From: Neisseria sp. Marseille-Q6792
GTDB taxonomy: Bacteria > Pseudomonadota > Gammaproteobacteria > Burkholderiales > Neisseriaceae
NCBI RefSeq assembly: GCF_943181435.1
Contig: NZ_OW969598.1
Coordinates: 310,001 to 374,000, forward strand
Length of the DNA: 64,000 bases
Direction of reading: 5' to 3'
Shown piece by piece: positions 7,564-16,080 of the stretch (within the stretch, counting starts at the first letter, position 1; each line of letters opens with the position of its first letter). Position numbers and translations under genes: made by a program. The notes beneath the pieces were generated by a model. That model ran no database searches. It had not been told where the DNA came from and was given only the letters and a program-made list of their open reading frames with translations.

Positions 7564-7603
7564 CAAATTTTCCTTTTAGGTTTGGATTAGTGGGATAGTG
7601 TGC

Positions 7604-7632
7604 AGAATAGGGCTTGAACGCAAAAATTTCAA
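7604..7632 (-). promoter_or_regulatory. trxA promoter
   Basis: On the minus strand, TTGAAA (7632-7627), a 17-base spacer and TATTCT (7609-7604). Transcription would start near 7597. Confidence 0.5.
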
Positions 7633-7761
7633 GGGGGATGTTCGGATAATAGTTTTTTTGTACCGTCCCCATCGTCTTTGCAAATTCAGTCGATGGAACG
7701 GGTTGCATTATATTTCTGAAAATTACTTTTATTATCAAAATGTAATAAATATGTTTGAGGC

Positions 7762-7822
7762 TGTACAGAAGTGCGCGGGCGGTGTATGCTTTGTTTAAAT
7801 AGATTCTTAAAATATGAATGTT
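7762..7822 (+). promoter_or_regulatory. Possible dnrN promoter and NsrR-like site
   Basis: TGTACA (7762-7767), 17 bases and TATGCT (7785-7790) could be a promoter. An imperfect inverted repeat at 7800-7822, centred on TTAAAATAT, partly resembles the NsrR operator that controls ytfE/dnrN genes in other proteobacteria. The match is weak. The remaining sequence between trxA and dnrN shows nothing else. Confidence 0.35.
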
Positions 7823-7860
7823 AAAGATAAACTCTAAAACCCTATAAAAGGAACCCTGCC

Positions 7861-8334
7861 ATGACTGATTTTTCCGTTTGGGAAACTGCTCCCTTTGGTG
7901 CGACTGTCGATCATATCCTGCAACGCTACCACAATGTACACCGTGCACAATTTGAAGAATTGGTACCGCTGGCGCAAAAAGTGGCCCAAGTTCATGCCGA
8001 TACCTTTCCGGCGGAAATCGCCGAGCTGCTTGCCTATATGCAGAACGAACTGCTGATGCATATGATGAAAGAGGAAAGGATGCTGTTTCCGATGATTAAT
8101 CAGGGTGTCGGCCGGGGTGCGGCGATGCCCATCAGCGTGATGATGCACGAACATGAAGAACACGACCACGCCATCGCACGGCTCAAAGAGCTGACCGATA
8201 ATTTCCAAGCGCCCGAAGGAGCCTGCGGAAGCTGGACGCGGCTTTACGCTTTGGCCAAAGAAATGGTGGAGGATTTGAACGACCACATTCATTTGGAAAA
8301 CGATATTCTGTTTGCCCGCGTACTCGATTCTTAA
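7861..8334 (+). CDS. dnrN: Hemerythrin-like di-iron repair protein (DnrN/YtfE/ScdA type)
   Basis: A 157-residue helical protein that corresponds to the hemerythrin domain of YtfE/ScdA, which repairs iron-sulfur clusters damaged by nitric oxide or peroxide. Conserved iron ligands are visible: His18 in VDHILQRYH, His24, the pair HMMKEERMLFPM, HEHEEHDHAI and the C-terminal DHIHLENDILF. It is shorter than E. coli YtfE (about 220 residues) because the N-terminal ScdA domain is missing, as is known for neisserial DnrN. AAAGGAA lies upstream of the ATG. Confidence 0.85.
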   Translation: MTDFSVWETAPFGATVDHILQRYHNVHRAQFEELVPLAQKVAQVHADTFPAEIAELLAYMQNELLMHMMKEERMLFPMINQGVGRGAAMPISVMMHEHEEHDHAIARLKELTDNFQAPEGACGSWTRLYALAKEMVEDLNDHIHLENDILFARVLDS

Positions 8335-8356
8335 GGGATAGGAGTCGGATATTTCA

Positions 8357-8398
8357 ATGCCGTCTGAAATACGGTTTTCCGTTTCAGACGGCATTTTC
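8357..8398. terminator. Bidirectional DUS-pair terminator dnrN/nadE
   Basis: A 13-bp DUS stem (8357-8369 with 8382-8394) is extended inside by ACGG/CCGT and followed by TTTT. Confidence 0.85.
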
Positions 8399-8403
8399 AT
8401 GTT

Positions 8404-9195
8404 TCAGCCCAGCAATTCGGGCGGAATGCGGCACACGGGAATCGGGTTGATTTTGTGCTGCATCGCGCGGTGAAGCCGCGTATAGATTTCCAGAACTTCG
8501 CGCCGCCGTCCTTCAAAATCTTCAGGTTTGCGCGTGCCGTACACGCCCATTGCCCACTCCAGTTCGGGATAGCTTGCGCCCATCTGTTCCTCATCGGTGC
8601 GTTCCGTATCCCACAGGCCGTCGGTCGGCGGGGCTTTTTGAATCGCCTCGTCCACGCCCAATGCTTCGGCAAGCCGGTAAACCTGGGTTTTGGTCAGGTC
8701 GGCAATCGGGCTGATGTCCACGCCGCCGTCGCCGTATTTGGTAAAAAATCCCACGCCGAAATCTTCGATTTTATTACCTGTCCCCGTAACCAGCAGTCCG
8801 TGTATCTGCCCGTAGTAGTACAGGGTCAGCATACGCAGGCGGCTTCTGGCGTTGGCGAGGGAAAGCGGTTGATTGTCAAATGCCGTCTGATGAGCGCCGA
8901 CGGTTTGTTCAAAGGTCTGGAAGGTGTCGGTCAGATCGACCGTTTGCGCGCTTACATTGGCATATTGCCGTTGCAGATTGCGGATGTGCAGCCTTGCCCG
9001 CTCAAGCTGGTCGGGGTGTTGGCGTATCGGCATATCCAGAAGCAGCGTGGTGCGGCCGGTGCGGGCGGCGAGTGCGGAGACGACGGCGGAATCGATGCCG
9101 CCGGAAACGCCCACGACAAACCCTTTTGCATTTGCCCGGGCGGCGTATTCGTCCAACCATCGGGCGATATGTGTGATAACTGCCTGCGTATCCAT
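8404..9195 (-). CDS. nadE: NH3-dependent NAD+ synthetase
   Basis: A 263-residue enzyme for the last step of NAD synthesis, amidating nicotinate adenine dinucleotide with ammonia and ATP. The PP-loop SGGIDSAVVSAL is near residue 31. LVTGTGNKIEDFGVGFFTKYGDGG and ISPIADLTKTQV are the family signatures for the substrate pocket. There is no N-terminal glutaminase domain, so ammonia is the nitrogen donor. The start MDTQAVITHI follows a strong AGGAGG. It stands alone, divergent from xseA. Confidence 0.93.
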   Translation of the reverse strand: MDTQAVITHIARWLDEYAARANAKGFVVGVSGGIDSAVVSALAARTGRTTLLLDMPIRQHPDQLERARLHIRNLQRQYANVSAQTVDLTDTFQTFEQTVGAHQTAFDNQPLSLANARSRLRMLTLYYYGQIHGLLVTGTGNKIEDFGVGFFTKYGDGGVDISPIADLTKTQVYRLAEALGVDEAIQKAPPTDGLWDTERTDEEQMGASYPELEWAMGVYGTRKPEDFEGRRREVLEIYTRLHRAMQHKINPIPVCRIPPELLG

Positions 9196-9334
9196 TTTTC
9201 CTCCTGTCGAAAATATCCGCATCATAGCTTGTCGGCGGTTCAATTTGAATAGATTGCAGGCAGGTTGATGAATATTTTTCCCATTCCCCGCTTAAAAAAG
9301 TCATATGGGAAAAGGCGGGCGGCAAGATGGCGCG

Positions 9335-9376
9335 TGTTATAATATTGTTGACAATTTAGGCGGCTCGATGCCGCCT
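9335..9376 (+). promoter_or_regulatory. xseA extended -10 promoter and leader hairpin
   Basis: TATAAT (9338-9343) is preceded by TG one base away, an extended -10 that can work without a good -35 element. About 15 bases downstream AGGCGGC (9358-9364) and GCCGCCT (9370-9376) form a perfect 7-bp hairpin in the leader, about 45 bases before the ATG. Confidence 0.55.
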
Positions 9377-9421
9377 TGGGCTTCAAAACATATTCATATT
9401 TTCTACTATTTGATTGATTCG

Positions 9422-10777
9422 ATGTCTGATTTTTTTCATTCTGACGTGTTGTCCGTTTCCGAGTTGAACGCATTTGCCAAAAGTCTTTTGGAAAACCACC
9501 TTGCCGGTTTGTGGATTGCCGGCGAAGTGTCCAACCTGACCCGCGCCGCCAGCGGACATTATTATTTCTCGCTCAAAGACAGCCGCGCGCAGGTACGTTG
9601 CGCGATGTTCAAAGGTGCGGCGGCGCGTTTGGCGAAGCCTTTGAAAGAAGGCGACCATATCGAAGTATCAGGGAAAATCAGCATTTACGAGGCGCGGGGC
9701 GAATTTCAGATTACGGTGAACGAGGTACGGCTCAAAGGTTTGGGGCAGCTTTACGAAGCCTACGAGCGGTTGAAGGCGCAGTTGCAGGCGGAAGGCGCGT
9801 TTGCGGCGGAACGCAAAAAACCTTTGCCCGCCCGTCCGCAATGTATCGGCATCGTAACCAGCCTGGCGGCGGCGGCTTTGCGCGATGTCGTTACTACCTT
9901 AAACCGCCGCGCGCCCGAAATCCCCGTTATCGTTTATCTGACGCCCGTACAAGGCACAGGCAGCGAGTTTCAGATTGCCCAAGCGATTAAAACCGCATCG
10001 CAACGCGCCGAATGCGACGTGTTGATTGTCTGTCGCGGCGGCGGCAGCATTGAAGATTTGTGGGCGTTTAACGAAGAACCGGTCGTACGCGCCATTGAAG
10101 CCTGCACGATTCCGGTCGTCAGCGGCGTAGGCCACGAAACCGATTTCACGCTTGCCGATTTTGTTGCCGACGTACGCGCACCGACACCGACCGGCGCGGC
10201 GGAGCTGGTCAGTCCCAACCGCCAAGAATCGTTACATCGTCTAGCCCAAGCGCAAGGCCGTCTGAAAACTGTTTTGGAGCAACGCTATTTCGATGCCAGC
10301 CAAAAACTCGACTGGCTCGCACGGCAAATCCGTCATCCGCGCCAAAAACTTGACGAGCAACGCGCTTCAATCAGCAAACTGGCGCAAACGCTGTCTTACT
10401 CGATGACGCAAAACGTCCGCGCCCACACCGCCCGTTTTGAACGCCAAACCCAAGCCCTGCAACATTGCCGCCCCGATATTTCCGTTTGCAAAAACAACAT
10501 CGTCCGCCTTCAGACGGCATTGCCCGCCGCCTTCCGCCAGCTGCTCGCCCGCCGCCGCCAAAGTCTGGCTGCCCAAGCCGCATTGCTAGAAGCCGTTTCG
10601 CCGCAGCACATTCTGGAACGCGGCTTTTCCGTCGTCAAAAATACACGCGGACAAGTCATCCGCAACGCCGATGTTTTGAAGCAGGGGCAGAAGCTGCACA
10701 TTACTTTCGCCGACGGCGAAACCGACGTGCGCGTAAGCAAAGAACAAGGGCAGCAGGATTTGTTTGATTGTATTTAA
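9422..10777 (+). CDS. xseA: Exodeoxyribonuclease VII large subunit
   Basis: A 451-residue catalytic subunit of exonuclease VII, which degrades single-stranded DNA from both ends together with XseB. The N-terminal OB fold (LSVSELNAFAKSLLE ... GEVSNLTRAASGHYYFSLKD) is followed by the catalytic core with RPQCIGIVTSL, CRGGGSIEDLWAFN and the signature GVGHETDFTLADFVADVRAPTP, then a long coiled coil and a C-terminal strand. The start MSDFFHSDVL is chosen from the family; a longer reading back to 9305 would cross the promoter. xseB is not in the window. Confidence 0.95.
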   Translation: MSDFFHSDVLSVSELNAFAKSLLENHLAGLWIAGEVSNLTRAASGHYYFSLKDSRAQVRCAMFKGAAARLAKPLKEGDHIEVSGKISIYEARGEFQITVNEVRLKGLGQLYEAYERLKAQLQAEGAFAAERKKPLPARPQCIGIVTSLAAAALRDVVTTLNRRAPEIPVIVYLTPVQGTGSEFQIAQAIKTASQRAECDVLIVCRGGGSIEDLWAFNEEPVVRAIEACTIPVVSGVGHETDFTLADFVADVRAPTPTGAAELVSPNRQESLHRLAQAQGRLKTVLEQRYFDASQKLDWLARQIRHPRQKLDEQRASISKLAQTLSYSMTQNVRAHTARFERQTQALQHCRPDISVCKNNIVRLQTALPAAFRQLLARRRQSLAAQAALLEAVSPQHILERGFSVVKNTRGQVIRNADVLKQGQKLHITFADGETDVRVSKEQGQQDLFDCI

Positions 10778-10812
10778 ACCCAATCGGAAAAACCGCCCCC
10801 CCCTCTGCCGTC

Positions 10813-11075
10813 ATTCCCGCAAAAGCGGGAATCCGGAAGCGAAAAGTGGAGGGAATGTATTAGAAATGACTGAAACTCAAAAAACCGGATTCCCGCCTAC
10901 GCGGGAATGACGATTGATACGTTTCGATAATTTATTGAAGATGGCTGAAATTCAAAGTTACAGAAATTTATAAACAAAAAACAGCAACCCGCCGCCGTCA
11001 TTCCCGCGAAAGCGGGAATCCAGTCCCTTGACCTTAAGATAATCTTTAATTCGTCATTCCCGCAAAAGCGGGAAT
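10813..11075. repeat. NIME-type array with four dRS3 repeats
   Basis: Four 20-base dRS3 palindromes of the form ATTCCC-N8-GGGAAT occur at 10813-10832, 10889-10908, 11000-11019 and 11056-11075, separated by 36-91 bases of repeat-type spacer. The flanking words CCGGAAGCGAAAAG recur after the first and fourth copies. This matches the known neisserial intergenic mosaic elements, which recombine and are targets for filamentous-phage integration. The array fills the gap between xseA and the MFS gene. Confidence 0.9.
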
Positions 11076-11257
11076 CCGGAAGCGAAAAGCCGCAGGAATT
11101 TATCGGAAAAAACAGAAACCTCTCCGCACACCTGAAATGTTTCAGACGGCGCATCTTGGGGCGGATAAAAACCCGACCCGATATTTTTTTATAGTTTTCA
11201 ATAAGTTTCCATTGGGCAAATGAATTTTTATTTTTCAACTGACAGAAAGAGGATGTT

Positions 11258-12799
11258 ATGAAGTTTTTAGACCGTGAGGCAAGCATTGCCAAGCCGGGTT
11301 TCAACCGTTGGCTCGTGCCGCCCGCAGCATTGGCGGTGCATCTTGCCATCGGGCAGATTTACGCCTATTCCGTATTCAACGCGCCGCTGACCAAACTTAT
11401 CGGCATAACCGAATCGGCAGCCGGAGATTGGAAGCTGACGACCGTAGGTTGGATTTTCAGTATCGCACTCGCGATGCTGGGCGCGTCGGCCGCCCTGTTC
11501 GGTACATGGATGGAACGGGTAGGGCCGCGCAAAGCCATATTTGCCGCCGCCTGCTGTTTCAGCCTGGGCTTCTTCGTATCCGCATTCGGCGTGAGTACGC
11601 ATAACCTCTTCCTGCTTTATTTGGGCAACGGCGTCATTGGCGGCGTAGGCTTGGGTTTGGGCTACATCGGGCCGGTTTCCACACTGATGAAATGGTTTCC
11701 CGACAAGCCGGGTATGGCGACCGGTTTGGCGATTATGGGTTTCGGCGGCGGCGCAATGCTGGCCTCTCCGCTCTCCGTATCACTGATGAACGCCTTTTCA
11801 AATGCCGCTTCGGTCGGGGTTGCCGAAACCTTTGCCGTATTGGGCCTGCTTTACCTCGCACTGATGATGTTCGGCGCGTTTACCATCCGCGTACCTGCCG
11901 ACGGCTGGAAACCTGAAGGCTATACCGCGCCGAAAACGCAAAACAAGCTGGTCAGCAGCAATCATGTCAACGTGTCCCAAGCCATGAAAACGCCGCAGTT
12001 TTGGCTGTTGTTCTGGGTATTGTGCCTGAATGTAACTGCCGGCATCGGCGTATTGGGTCAGGCATCCGTGATGATTCAGGAACTCTTTTCCGAAACCTCC
12101 GTAGGCAGGCAGTCGGCAGTCGGCGCAGGTGCGGCGGCAGGCTTCGTCAGCCTCCTCAGCCTGTTTAACATGGGCGGACGCTTTTTATGGTCGAGCGTTT
12201 CCGACAAAATCGGACGCAAAAACACCTACACCATCTTCTTCGTACTCGGTTCGCTGCTGTATTTCGCCGTTCCCTCCATCGGCGAGGGCGGCAGCAAAGC
12301 CCTGTTCATCATCGGCTTTTGCGTGATTATTTCCATGTACGGCGGCGGATTTGCCGCCATTCCCGCCTACCTGAAAGACCTGTTCGGCACCTATCAGGTC
12401 GGCGCGATTCACGGACGCATCCTGCTGGCCTGGTCAACCGCCGCCGTCATCGGCCCGGTACTGGTCAATTACATACGCCAAAGCCAAATCGACAGCGGCA
12501 TACCGGCGGCACAGGCATACAGCGTAACCATGTACATCATGGCGTGCCTGCTGATTATCGGTTTGTTGTGCAACCTCGCCGTCAAATCCGTACACGAAAA
12601 ACACCATGAAAAAGACATCAAAACCGCCGCACACAGCGGCAACCCCGACGACGAAACCGCCATATCCGACGCTTACCTTGTGGGTGAAAAAGTTTCCGGC
12701 GGCGGCATATCGGTCTGGTGGCGTTGGGCATTGGCCGTCATACCGCTCGCCTACGGCGTGGTGATGGTCTTTGTCAAAGCACTCGACCTTTTCTCCTGA
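11258..12799 (+). CDS. OFA-family MFS transporter (oxalate/formate antiporter-like)
   Basis: A 513-residue inner-membrane carrier of the major facilitator superfamily. About twelve hydrophobic helices are visible, with a central loop near residues 220-240 and an RxGRK-type loop (SDKIGRKNTY) between later helices. The N-terminus (VHLAIGQIYAYSVFNAPLTKLIG) and GYIGPVSTLMKWFPDKPGMATGLAIMGFGGGA fit the oxalate:formate antiporter family, which includes E. coli YhjX. The real substrate could be a small carboxylate such as pyruvate or lactate. AGAGGA precedes the ATG. A short extra C-terminal membrane segment is present. Confidence 0.85.
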   Translation: MKFLDREASIAKPGFNRWLVPPAALAVHLAIGQIYAYSVFNAPLTKLIGITESAAGDWKLTTVGWIFSIALAMLGASAALFGTWMERVGPRKAIFAAACCFSLGFFVSAFGVSTHNLFLLYLGNGVIGGVGLGLGYIGPVSTLMKWFPDKPGMATGLAIMGFGGGAMLASPLSVSLMNAFSNAASVGVAETFAVLGLLYLALMMFGAFTIRVPADGWKPEGYTAPKTQNKLVSSNHVNVSQAMKTPQFWLLFWVLCLNVTAGIGVLGQASVMIQELFSETSVGRQSAVGAGAAAGFVSLLSLFNMGGRFLWSSVSDKIGRKNTYTIFFVLGSLLYFAVPSIGEGGSKALFIIGFCVIISMYGGGFAAIPAYLKDLFGTYQVGAIHGRILLAWSTAAVIGPVLVNYIRQSQIDSGIPAAQAYSVTMYIMACLLIIGLLCNLAVKSVHEKHHEKDIKTAAHSGNPDDETAISDAYLVGEKVSGGGISVWWRWALAVIPLAYGVVMVFVKALDLFS

Positions 12800-12814
12800 A
12801 AACGCCCGAACAAA

Positions 12815-12853
12815 ATGCCGTCTGAAACAGCAGATGTTTCAGACGGCATTTTT
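12815..12853. terminator. Bidirectional DUS-pair terminator
   Basis: A 14-bp stem (12815-12828 with 12836-12849) followed by a T run, between convergent genes. Confidence 0.85.
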
Positions 12854-12867
12854 GTGTTTTGGCGGGT

Positions 12868-13920
12868 TTAGGCTTTTTTGCGGCGGTATTCGCCCGGCAG
12901 CAGCATTTCCGCCCATTTGAGGATGTTGGCGACTTCGGCGGGGTTGAGTTCGTAGAACTGTCCGCGTTTGAGGCGGTTGGGCAGTCCGATGGGGCCGAAG
13001 CCGACGCGCACGAGGCGGCTGACGGTGAGTCCTTGGCTTTCGAATATGCGGCGCACTTCGCGGTTGCGGCCTTCTTTAATCACGACGTTGTACCATTTAT
13101 TCGCGCCTTCGCCGCCTTGTTCGCGGATGCGTTCGACTTTTGCCAAGCCGTCTTCGAGCATCACGCCTTCTTCGGTGAGGACGCGCATTTGTTCGCCGGT
13201 CAGCCCGCCCAGTACGCGCACGGCGTATTCGCGTTCAACTTCGAAGCTGGGGTGGGCGAAACGTTGGACGAGTTCGCCGGAGGTGGTGAGAATCAGAAGT
13301 CCGCTGGTGTTGATGTCCAAGCGTCCGATGGCGACCCAGCGGCTGCTGGCGGCCTGCGGCAGACGGTCGAAAATGCTGACGCGGCCTTGCGGGTCGTCGC
13401 GGGAAACGATTTCGCCTTCTTGTTTGTAATACAGGATGATGCGCGGCAGGCGGTCCGCCCATTTGAGCTTGATGAGGCTGCCTTTGACGGTAACGTGGTC
13501 GTCGGGGGTGACTTTGTCGCCCAGTTGCGCGGTTTTGCCGTTGACCGTTACCCAGCCGTTGGTAATCCATTCTTCCATTTCGCGGCGCGAGCCGACGCCG
13601 GAGGCTGCAAGCACTTTTTGCAGGCGTTCGGGTTCCATGCGCGACAGGTCGCTGCGGCGTTCTTTCAAATCGCGCGCGTGTTCCATAATTTTTTGGTTGG
13701 GATTGCGGACGACGAGTTTTTTGGCTTTGGCGGCGCGTTGTTTGGGGGTGTTTTGCAGCTTGATGCCGTCTGAAGCTTTTTGTCCGTAAGCTTGGGCGGC
13801 GGTTTTGCCCGTTTCGCCTTTGGGATGGGCTTTGCTTTTGAAAGGTTTGGCGGTTTTCTTGGCAGACGGGGCTGAGCCGTCGCGCCATTGGCGTTTGCTG
13901 GTGGGCTGTTTGGACATCAT
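12868..13920 (-). CDS. rluB: 23S rRNA pseudouridine synthase RluB
   Basis: A 350-residue enzyme of the RluB/E/F and RsuA group that isomerises a uridine in 23S rRNA helix 93. An N-terminal basic region of about 90 residues (many Lys/Arg) precedes the S4 domain (ERLQKVLAASGVGSRREMEEWI), then the catalytic core with Asp in GRLDINTSGLLILTTSGEL and the family motif EGRNREVRRIF. Two ATG codons lie together at 13920 and 13917; AGGA upstream fits either. The basic extension is longer than in E. coli RluB and is probably an extra RNA contact. Confidence 0.9.
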   Translation of the reverse strand: MMSKQPTSKRQWRDGSAPSAKKTAKPFKSKAHPKGETGKTAAQAYGQKASDGIKLQNTPKQRAAKAKKLVVRNPNQKIMEHARDLKERRSDLSRMEPERLQKVLAASGVGSRREMEEWITNGWVTVNGKTAQLGDKVTPDDHVTVKGSLIKLKWADRLPRIILYYKQEGEIVSRDDPQGRVSIFDRLPQAASSRWVAIGRLDINTSGLLILTTSGELVQRFAHPSFEVEREYAVRVLGGLTGEQMRVLTEEGVMLEDGLAKVERIREQGGEGANKWYNVVIKEGRNREVRRIFESQGLTVSRLVRVGFGPIGLPNRLKRGQFYELNPAEVANILKWAEMLLPGEYRRKKA

Positions 13921-14137
13921 TTTTCCTAACTCGCCTGATAAGGCGGTTCTTCTGCGGCGTGTGCGGCAGGACGGGTTGATAAAATGCCGCCCTCGGTCGG
14001 ACGGTTCGATATTGTACCTGATGCGGCGGTTTTGCGGATGAAATCGTCGCTGCGGCTTTGGGGACAAAGTTTGTGCAACGGTTGAAATCGGTTTGCGTGC
14101 GGGAGTAGAATCTTTCAAATGACAAGAGGAGCGGTAA

Positions 14138-14770
14138 ATGGATTTGCACAATATTCGGGAAGATTACAGCAAACGGGAATTGTCGGAAGCCGATTGCGCC
14201 GACAATCCGATCGAGCAGTTCGAGCGGTGGTTGGACGAGGCGGTACGCGCACAGGTCAACGAGCCGACGGCGGTCAATGTGGCGGCGGTCGACGGACGCG
14301 GCAGACCCAACAGCCGTATGGTGCTGCTGAAGGAAGTTAATTCTGAAGGTTTTGTTTTCTTTACGAATTATCACAGCCGCAAGGGGCGTTCGCTGGAACT
14401 CAATCCATTTGCGGCGATGACGTTTTTTTGGCCGGAGCTGGAGCGTCAGGTGCGCGTGGAAGGGCGTGTTGAAAGGCTGGCGGAGAAGTTGTCGGACGAA
14501 TATTTTGAAAGCCGCCCGTATCAGAGCCGTTTGGGTGCGTGGGCAAGCGCGCAGAGCGAGGTTATTCCGAACAAGGCGGTATTGGTGGCAAAGGCGGCGG
14601 CGGTCGGACTCAAACATCCTTTGCACGTGCCGCGTCCGCCGCATTGGGGCGGCTATATTGTGATTCCCGATTTGATTGAGTTTTGGCAGGGCAGACCGAG
14701 CAGGCTGCACGACCGCATCCAATACCGTTTGCTGGACGGCGGCTGGATACGCGAGCGGCTGTCGCCTTGA
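14138..14770 (+). CDS. pdxH: Pyridoxamine 5'-phosphate oxidase
   Basis: A 210-residue FMN flavoprotein that oxidises pyridoxine or pyridoxamine 5'-phosphate to pyridoxal phosphate, the last step of vitamin B6 synthesis and salvage. FMN-binding segments are visible: [40 protein letters not shown], and the C-terminal signature with [14 protein letters not shown]. Length is standard. AGAGGAG precedes the ATG and a DUS terminator follows. Confidence 0.96.
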   Translation: MDLHNIREDYSKRELSEADCADNPIEQFERWLDEAVRAQVNEPTAVNVAAVDGRGRPNSRMVLLKEVNSEGFVFFTNYHSRKGRSLELNPFAAMTFFWPELERQVRVEGRVERLAEKLSDEYFESRPYQSRLGAWASAQSEVIPNKAVLVAKAAAVGLKHPLHVPRPPHWGGYIVIPDLIEFWQGRPSRLHDRIQYRLLDGGWIRERLSP

Positions 14771-14784
14771 ACAGGAAAAAACAT

Positions 14785-14828
14785 ATGCCGTCTGAAAACC
14801 GGAATCGGGCTTCAGACGGCATTTTTTA
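14785..14828 (+). terminator. DUS-pair terminator after pdxH
   Basis: DUS at 14785-14796 pairs with its inverse at 14811-14822, followed by six T. Confidence 0.85.
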
Positions 14829-14966
14829 TGGGGAAAATACGGACGGGAAGTTTTTTGTGTTCCGAACGGAAAGCCCGAGTCCTCTTTTTGAGGTTATCTA
14901 AAACAAGATTTAATACAGTTATCGCAAAATAATCAGCCATAAGTAACCCCACATTTCTAGAAAAAT

Positions 14967-15479
14967 TTACTGAATTCGTGCATTAACTACTATTCTTATA
15001 GAATTATTTATTTCATCGTAAAGTGGAATATATTCACTATTATCAGAAATCTCAAATAAATATTCCCCTTCAGGCAAATAAAAATCATAAATATGCATAC
15101 TGTATTTTCCCCCAGCTCCAAATACTCCGGCTCCTAATTTTCTACTTCTCTCTGTAAGCAACTCATCTATAATAAGTTTTTTACCATCTTCTTCCACTTT
15201 AAATATTTTAACCGATATGTTATATGGATAGTTTAACTTATCATCAATCCACCTCTCCCCCTGTTTTGGATCATAATGTATAAAATTAGTTCCTAACGAT
15301 ATTGCATAAGGTTTACCAATTTTCTGTTTGAGTTCAATAGATCTTTTTGTTTTTTTACCAAGAGGAAAGTCTACCACAACAGGTTCTGGGCTAATAGCCA
15401 TATAAAAAATAGTTTCAACAAAACTGCAGCTAGCAATCAATAGGCAAGATATTATTAATAATATTTTTCTATCAGTCAT
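14967..15479 (-). CDS. AT-rich lipoprotein (DUF5625-like), accessory
   Basis: A 170-residue predicted lipoprotein: signal sequence MTDRKILLIISCLLIASC with the lipobox Cys18. The mature protein has a beta-rich look (YPYNISVKIFKVEEDGKKLII ends in repeated strands, then YDFYLPEGEYLFEISD), which may be an immunoglobulin-like domain. It resembles small lipoproteins annotated DUF5625 in Neisseria and Acinetobacter; this match is from memory and uncertain. The base composition is much more AT-rich than pdxH or the reductase that flank the pair, which suggests horizontal origin. It lies downstream of another AT-rich gene on the same strand, 54 bases away. Confidence 0.7.
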   Translation of the reverse strand: MTDRKILLIISCLLIASCSFVETIFYMAISPEPVVVDFPLGKKTKRSIELKQKIGKPYAISLGTNFIHYDPKQGERWIDDKLNYPYNISVKIFKVEEDGKKLIIDELLTERSRKLGAGVFGAGGKYSMHIYDFYLPEGEYLFEISDNSEYIPLYDEINNSIRIVVNARIQ

Positions 15480-15533
15480 AAGCTTCTCATGATGAAAAAT
15501 GTAAACATGGTTTTCTATAACTTATTCTATTAA

Positions 15534-16052
15534 TTATGCATTCAATAAACTCAAATCATCATTTGTTGGAATGGTAAGGTGATTTTCATTATTTCTAAAT
15601 TCCCCATTAACATATTCTGCGAATGCACATGTTTTGCAGCAATAAACTAATCTATTAGTCTCGATTTCCTTCCATAAATCAAAACCATAGGTGCCATGGC
15701 AAATATTACATTCCATATCTGGTTCTTGAATAATAAATAAATTCTCTAAAAAATTTTGTAGCGATTGATAAATATATGGATTATTTCTTTGCATGGAAAT
15801 ATCTATTTGCCGTTTAAGAGCTTTTAAATCGTAAAAACTAATTAGTGATTTTTTTATTGGATAATTAGGGATATCTAAAATTTCTATATTCATAAATTCA
15901 GAAATATTTGAACCGTGATCTAAAAATTCTTTCTCTAAACTAGGATAATCATGTAACCATTTAAGAATTAAAGTTGCGAGTAAGATATGATCTACATTAT
16001 TACCTATACCCTCTATTTTTTCTTTTAAAGAAAGTATTATTTTTTTTTGCAT
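15534..16052 (-). CDS. Hypothetical protein with CxxC pair, accessory
   Basis: A 172-residue cytoplasmic protein of unknown family. Four cysteines in two CxxC pairs (CNICHG near residue 117 and CCKTC near residue 138) suggest a zinc ribbon in the C-terminal half. The N-terminal part is helical and charged. There is no signal peptide. It is strongly AT-rich and forms an islet with the lipoprotein at 14967. Such short AT-rich pairs often encode immunity or abortive-infection functions, but nothing in the sequence proves that here. Confidence 0.65.
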   Translation of the reverse strand: MQKKIILSLKEKIEGIGNNVDHILLATLILKWLHDYPSLEKEFLDHGSNISEFMNIEILDIPNYPIKKSLISFYDLKALKRQIDISMQRNNPYIYQSLQNFLENLFIIQEPDMECNICHGTYGFDLWKEIETNRLVYCCKTCAFAEYVNGEFRNNENHLTIPTNDDLSLLNA

Positions 16053-16080
16053 AATTACTGCCTTTTACTATACAGGGGAA

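Noticed and set aside
12859..13773. Plus-strand ORF of about 300 codons opposite rluB
   Set aside because: Composition (Phe/Ala/Asp-rich) is typical of the reverse complement of a real gene.
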